Assembly: GCA_037957365.1 (NCBI GenBank)
Contig: JARHVA010000398.1
Coordinates: forward strand, 3,773,001-3,837,000
Direction of reading: 5' to 3'
Source: Torreya grandis
Lineage: Eukaryota > Streptophyta > Pinopsida > Cupressales > Taxaceae
Length of the DNA stretch: 64,000 nt
The number at the start of each line of letters is the position of its first letter. Position 1 is the first letter of the stretch. A program made the translations under genes and the position numbers. Below the pieces are notes generated by a model that saw nothing but the letters and a program-made list of their open reading frames with translations, was not told where the DNA came from and searched no databases. This document shows positions 61,594-64,000 of the stretch, piece after piece.

Positions 61594-62160
61594 TATTTTT
61601 GAAACCACTTTTTGTTTGAGAAACAATTCAAAAATTTTGTCTTGGGGTTTATATGAATTTTTGAGTTTCTGACACTAAAATAGATTTATTTTGACCTTGG
61701 ATCTAACATTTAATACTAAAAAAAATTAATTTCAACCTCAAATTTAATAACTAACACTAAAATCACTTTATTTTGACATTGGATATGATATTTGACATTG
61801 ACATCATGTTTTTTGACCTTGTATTTCAAGAGAATTTATTAATCTCCATACACAAGTTTTTCCCTTTCTAGAATCTAAATTTTAGTTTTTTGTTACTCTC
61901 ATTTGTAACAAATCTATGGTTATATTGGATGGGAAAATTTTATTTCATATTTTTTAGTTTTAATTACATGGTGTATTCCCCTAATAAGTAACATCCTTAA
62001 CTCTGATGTAATAAATTAAATCCAATCATAGGCTAACACACAAAGACTATTGATTCAAAATTTTCTATAATCAAGCATGACATATGAACACGAGCATTTA
62101 TACATTTAATATGTTATAAATTTTAATTTAAAACCTTTTATGGGATTATTATGACCATAT
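61594..62160 (+). other. Primer-binding site and leader of the right-edge gypsy element
   Basis: atttttgaaaccac at 61594 corresponds to TTTTGGTGAACCC of the minus-strand element at 21101-21115. Downstream, the phrases ttttgtcttggggttta, tttctgacactaaaat and gaccttggatctaacatt match the leader of that element read on -. Confidence 0.55.
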
Positions 62161-64000
62161 AAAGTTACAAGGCTTTTGAATATTATTCTACTAAAAATAA
62201 CATATTTGAGAATATTGATGCAAAAGAATTTGGTGAATATCTTGATGCCCACCTAGATAAAATTGAATATTTAATGTTTGTAACCCTAAAAGAATAAAAG
62301 AAATATTTTTAAGCTAGGACATTTGATGAATAAAATTATTCCATTGAGTAACCTCTTATCAACCCTACCATAGGTGTTATTACTTCTACTATCAATATTG
62401 TTATTATATTTACACCATTGGATTTTGGGGTAACACAAGGATTACAACAGATTTCTATATTCATGCTTAACCAAATAACTCATGTAGGACATTTGATAGC
62501 TATGCATAATACATTACCTACCTTTATTACTAAAAAATACATCATACAAACTATTTCACTTTTGTATGCTAAGGTGTAACAATAAAAACAAGGTATAGAA
62601 AAAGCTATCCAAATAATGGATTCACAAGCCTTTCTTCACAATAAATCATCCCCTATATTTTCACCATATAATTTTAGTAGGATTTTTAGCTCCTAAAATT
62701 ACATTAAATTAGGATATATATAACAACATTTTAAATCTTTTCATGTGACATGTTTAGATTATGCTTTTGATGACAAATTGCTAATTAATTTGTTTCCAAG
62801 AATCCTACAAGATTAAACCTTGTATTGGTTTTATGATCTACATATTCAATTAGTTAAATCATTAAATACATTATTATATCATTTTCTTAAGTATTTTTCT
62901 ATCAACATTGATGAAATTTTTTCTTATGCATAAATTTCTAAGCTTAAGAAAAGAACTAATGAGCCCATCGGTGACTATGTACTTTATTACAAGACCATGC
63001 TTTCCAAAATTATTAATACTTTGGAAGATTATGAATTAAAAGATATTTCTAAGAAAATTTTACTTGCACATTTTCATGATTCAATTATTTTCAATAAATT
63101 CATATAATTTTAAGAACTTTGTTATACAATAAGATAAATAGAATTCAAGTTTATTTCTTTGAATAATATTAATATCAACATGCATCTACTTCAACTTCCA
63201 CAATGAAATTTCAAAGAAAACCATATTACAAGGCTAAGACAACATATACTAAACATGATGTAAATATCACACTTAATGTTATTTCTTAACCTTATAATAA
63301 GTTTGTTTTATCGTATCAACTAAGGAGGAAATTCTATAGATTACCACAACTACCTTATAAATTGATACAAAAATTTCTTGAATGCAATCACATTACTCTA
63401 CCTCCATGACTAGATTTTGACATGAATAAACCTCAAGGAAAATAATTTGATAATAATGCATATTGTGATTATCATAGATGTAATGGTTACTCTACTAATA
63501 TATTCCTCAAAATCAAGTACCTTATTCAATATCTTATTGATAAAAATGTCATTGAGATAGGCACTCTTATAGAGGAAACTAAGCCTCAACAAAATAAAAA
63601 TGCCAATTCAAAGATTTTTAATGAGCTATTTCCAAATCATGAAAAAAATAATCATAATTCAATTGCATCATACCTATATGAATATCCACCTCCTAATTCA
63701 TATGATTATCCATTAAATGGAATTATTGGTACAACTATTCTAATTTATCAACCACATCCCACAATTAAATTTGATGATAGTGAGATAGTGAAAGGTAATT
63801 TTAATTTTCATGCCTTATGTATATGGATATATATTTATCAGCAACCCATTCATAGTGTAATATTTAATAATGGATAAAATTATAATACATGTATAATGGC
63901 ATTACTCCATTCATTGGGTTACACATAACATGACATAAAAACAACATCTAAAAGTGTTAAAAAATTGAATGGGAAACAAAAAACTATTTTGGGACATATT
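62161..64000 (+). pseudogene. Ty3/gypsy gag relic running off the window
   Basis: A frame on + stays in phase for long stretches with stops at Gln/Trp positions. The gag core is at about 62755-63010: YAFDDKLLINLFPRILQD, LYWFYDLHIQ, YFSINIDEIFSYA, ISKLKKRTNEPIGDYVLYY. This follows the pattern Leu-Leu-x-x-Leu-Phe-Pro-x-x-Leu ... Trp-x-x-x-Leu. After a frameshift, a knuckle-like block CDYHRCNGYSTN (about 63466-63501) is followed by KYLIQYLIDKNVIEI, as in gypsy gag C-termini. The protease should start beyond about 63850 or past the edge. Confidence 0.78.

Overview
The window looks like intergenic DNA from a large, repeat-rich seed-plant nuclear genome. A gymnosperm, probably a conifer, is my best guess. 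The basis is the style of the decayed Ty3/gypsy proteins, the very AT-rich background, and old, nested LTR retrotransposons. This is inference; no taxonomic marker is present. I see no intact host gene, tRNA, rRNA or organellar insert. Almost every open frame is a fragment of a dead retroelement. Many relic frames stay in phase for hundreds of codons, broken only by TAG/TGA/TAA where CAG, CAA, CGA or TGG is expected. That fits C-to-T decay of methylated DNA.

Layout, left to right. 1-8.5 kb: a Ty3/gypsy relic on + (gag, protease, reverse transcriptase, RNase H, integrase), a roughly 900-codon extra ORF between integrase and 3' LTR, then a polypurine tract (PPT) and LTR. A 21-bp minisatellite lies in its pol linker and again in its LTR. 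9-17.2 kb: a second gypsy relic of the same plan (RNase H, integrase, extra ORF with coiled coil, PPT, LTR). 17.2-18.1 kb: a short Ty1/copia-type end (primer-binding site, 220 bp, PPT, LTR with a long CT microsatellite). 18.5-21.1 kb: a gypsy gag and leader on -. 24.8-28 kb: a gypsy relic on - in which protease is followed directly by an RNase H-like domain; its gag is split by a young tRNA-derived SINE with a perfect 12-bp target-site duplication (TSD). 29.6-30.1 kb: an unidentified old coding relic on -. 31.3-34.5 kb: a tandemly duplicated copia RNase H plus LTR unit on -. 34.5-35.2 kb: a copia LTR. 35.3-36.1 kb: a gypsy integrase end. 36.8-37.9 kb: an LTR of family C.

37.95-43.42 kb holds the clearest whole element: two 1.7-kb LTRs, a 5-bp TSD (gagtg), and an internal region with no pol but one decayed ORF carrying a coiled-coil-like start, a G-patch domain and a zinc knuckle. 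43.7-46.7 kb: a small non-autonomous copia-type element on -, its 3' LTR split by a LINE-like insertion. 48.0-50.1 and 55.7-57.5 kb: two copies of long repeat family D. 54.6-55.7 kb: a second family C LTR with a primer-binding site. 57.5-60.3 kb: a gypsy gag-protease-RT-RNase H relic on + with a 92-bp tandem duplication of the RT active-site segment. 61.6-64 kb: leader and gag of another gypsy element on +, running off the window.

No genes work together as a pathway. The content is a record of successive retroelement insertions. The parts most likely to be new biology are the pol-less G-patch/zinc-knuckle LTR element, the long extra ORFs downstream of integrase, the protease-RNase H arrangement, and the GC-rich SINE.
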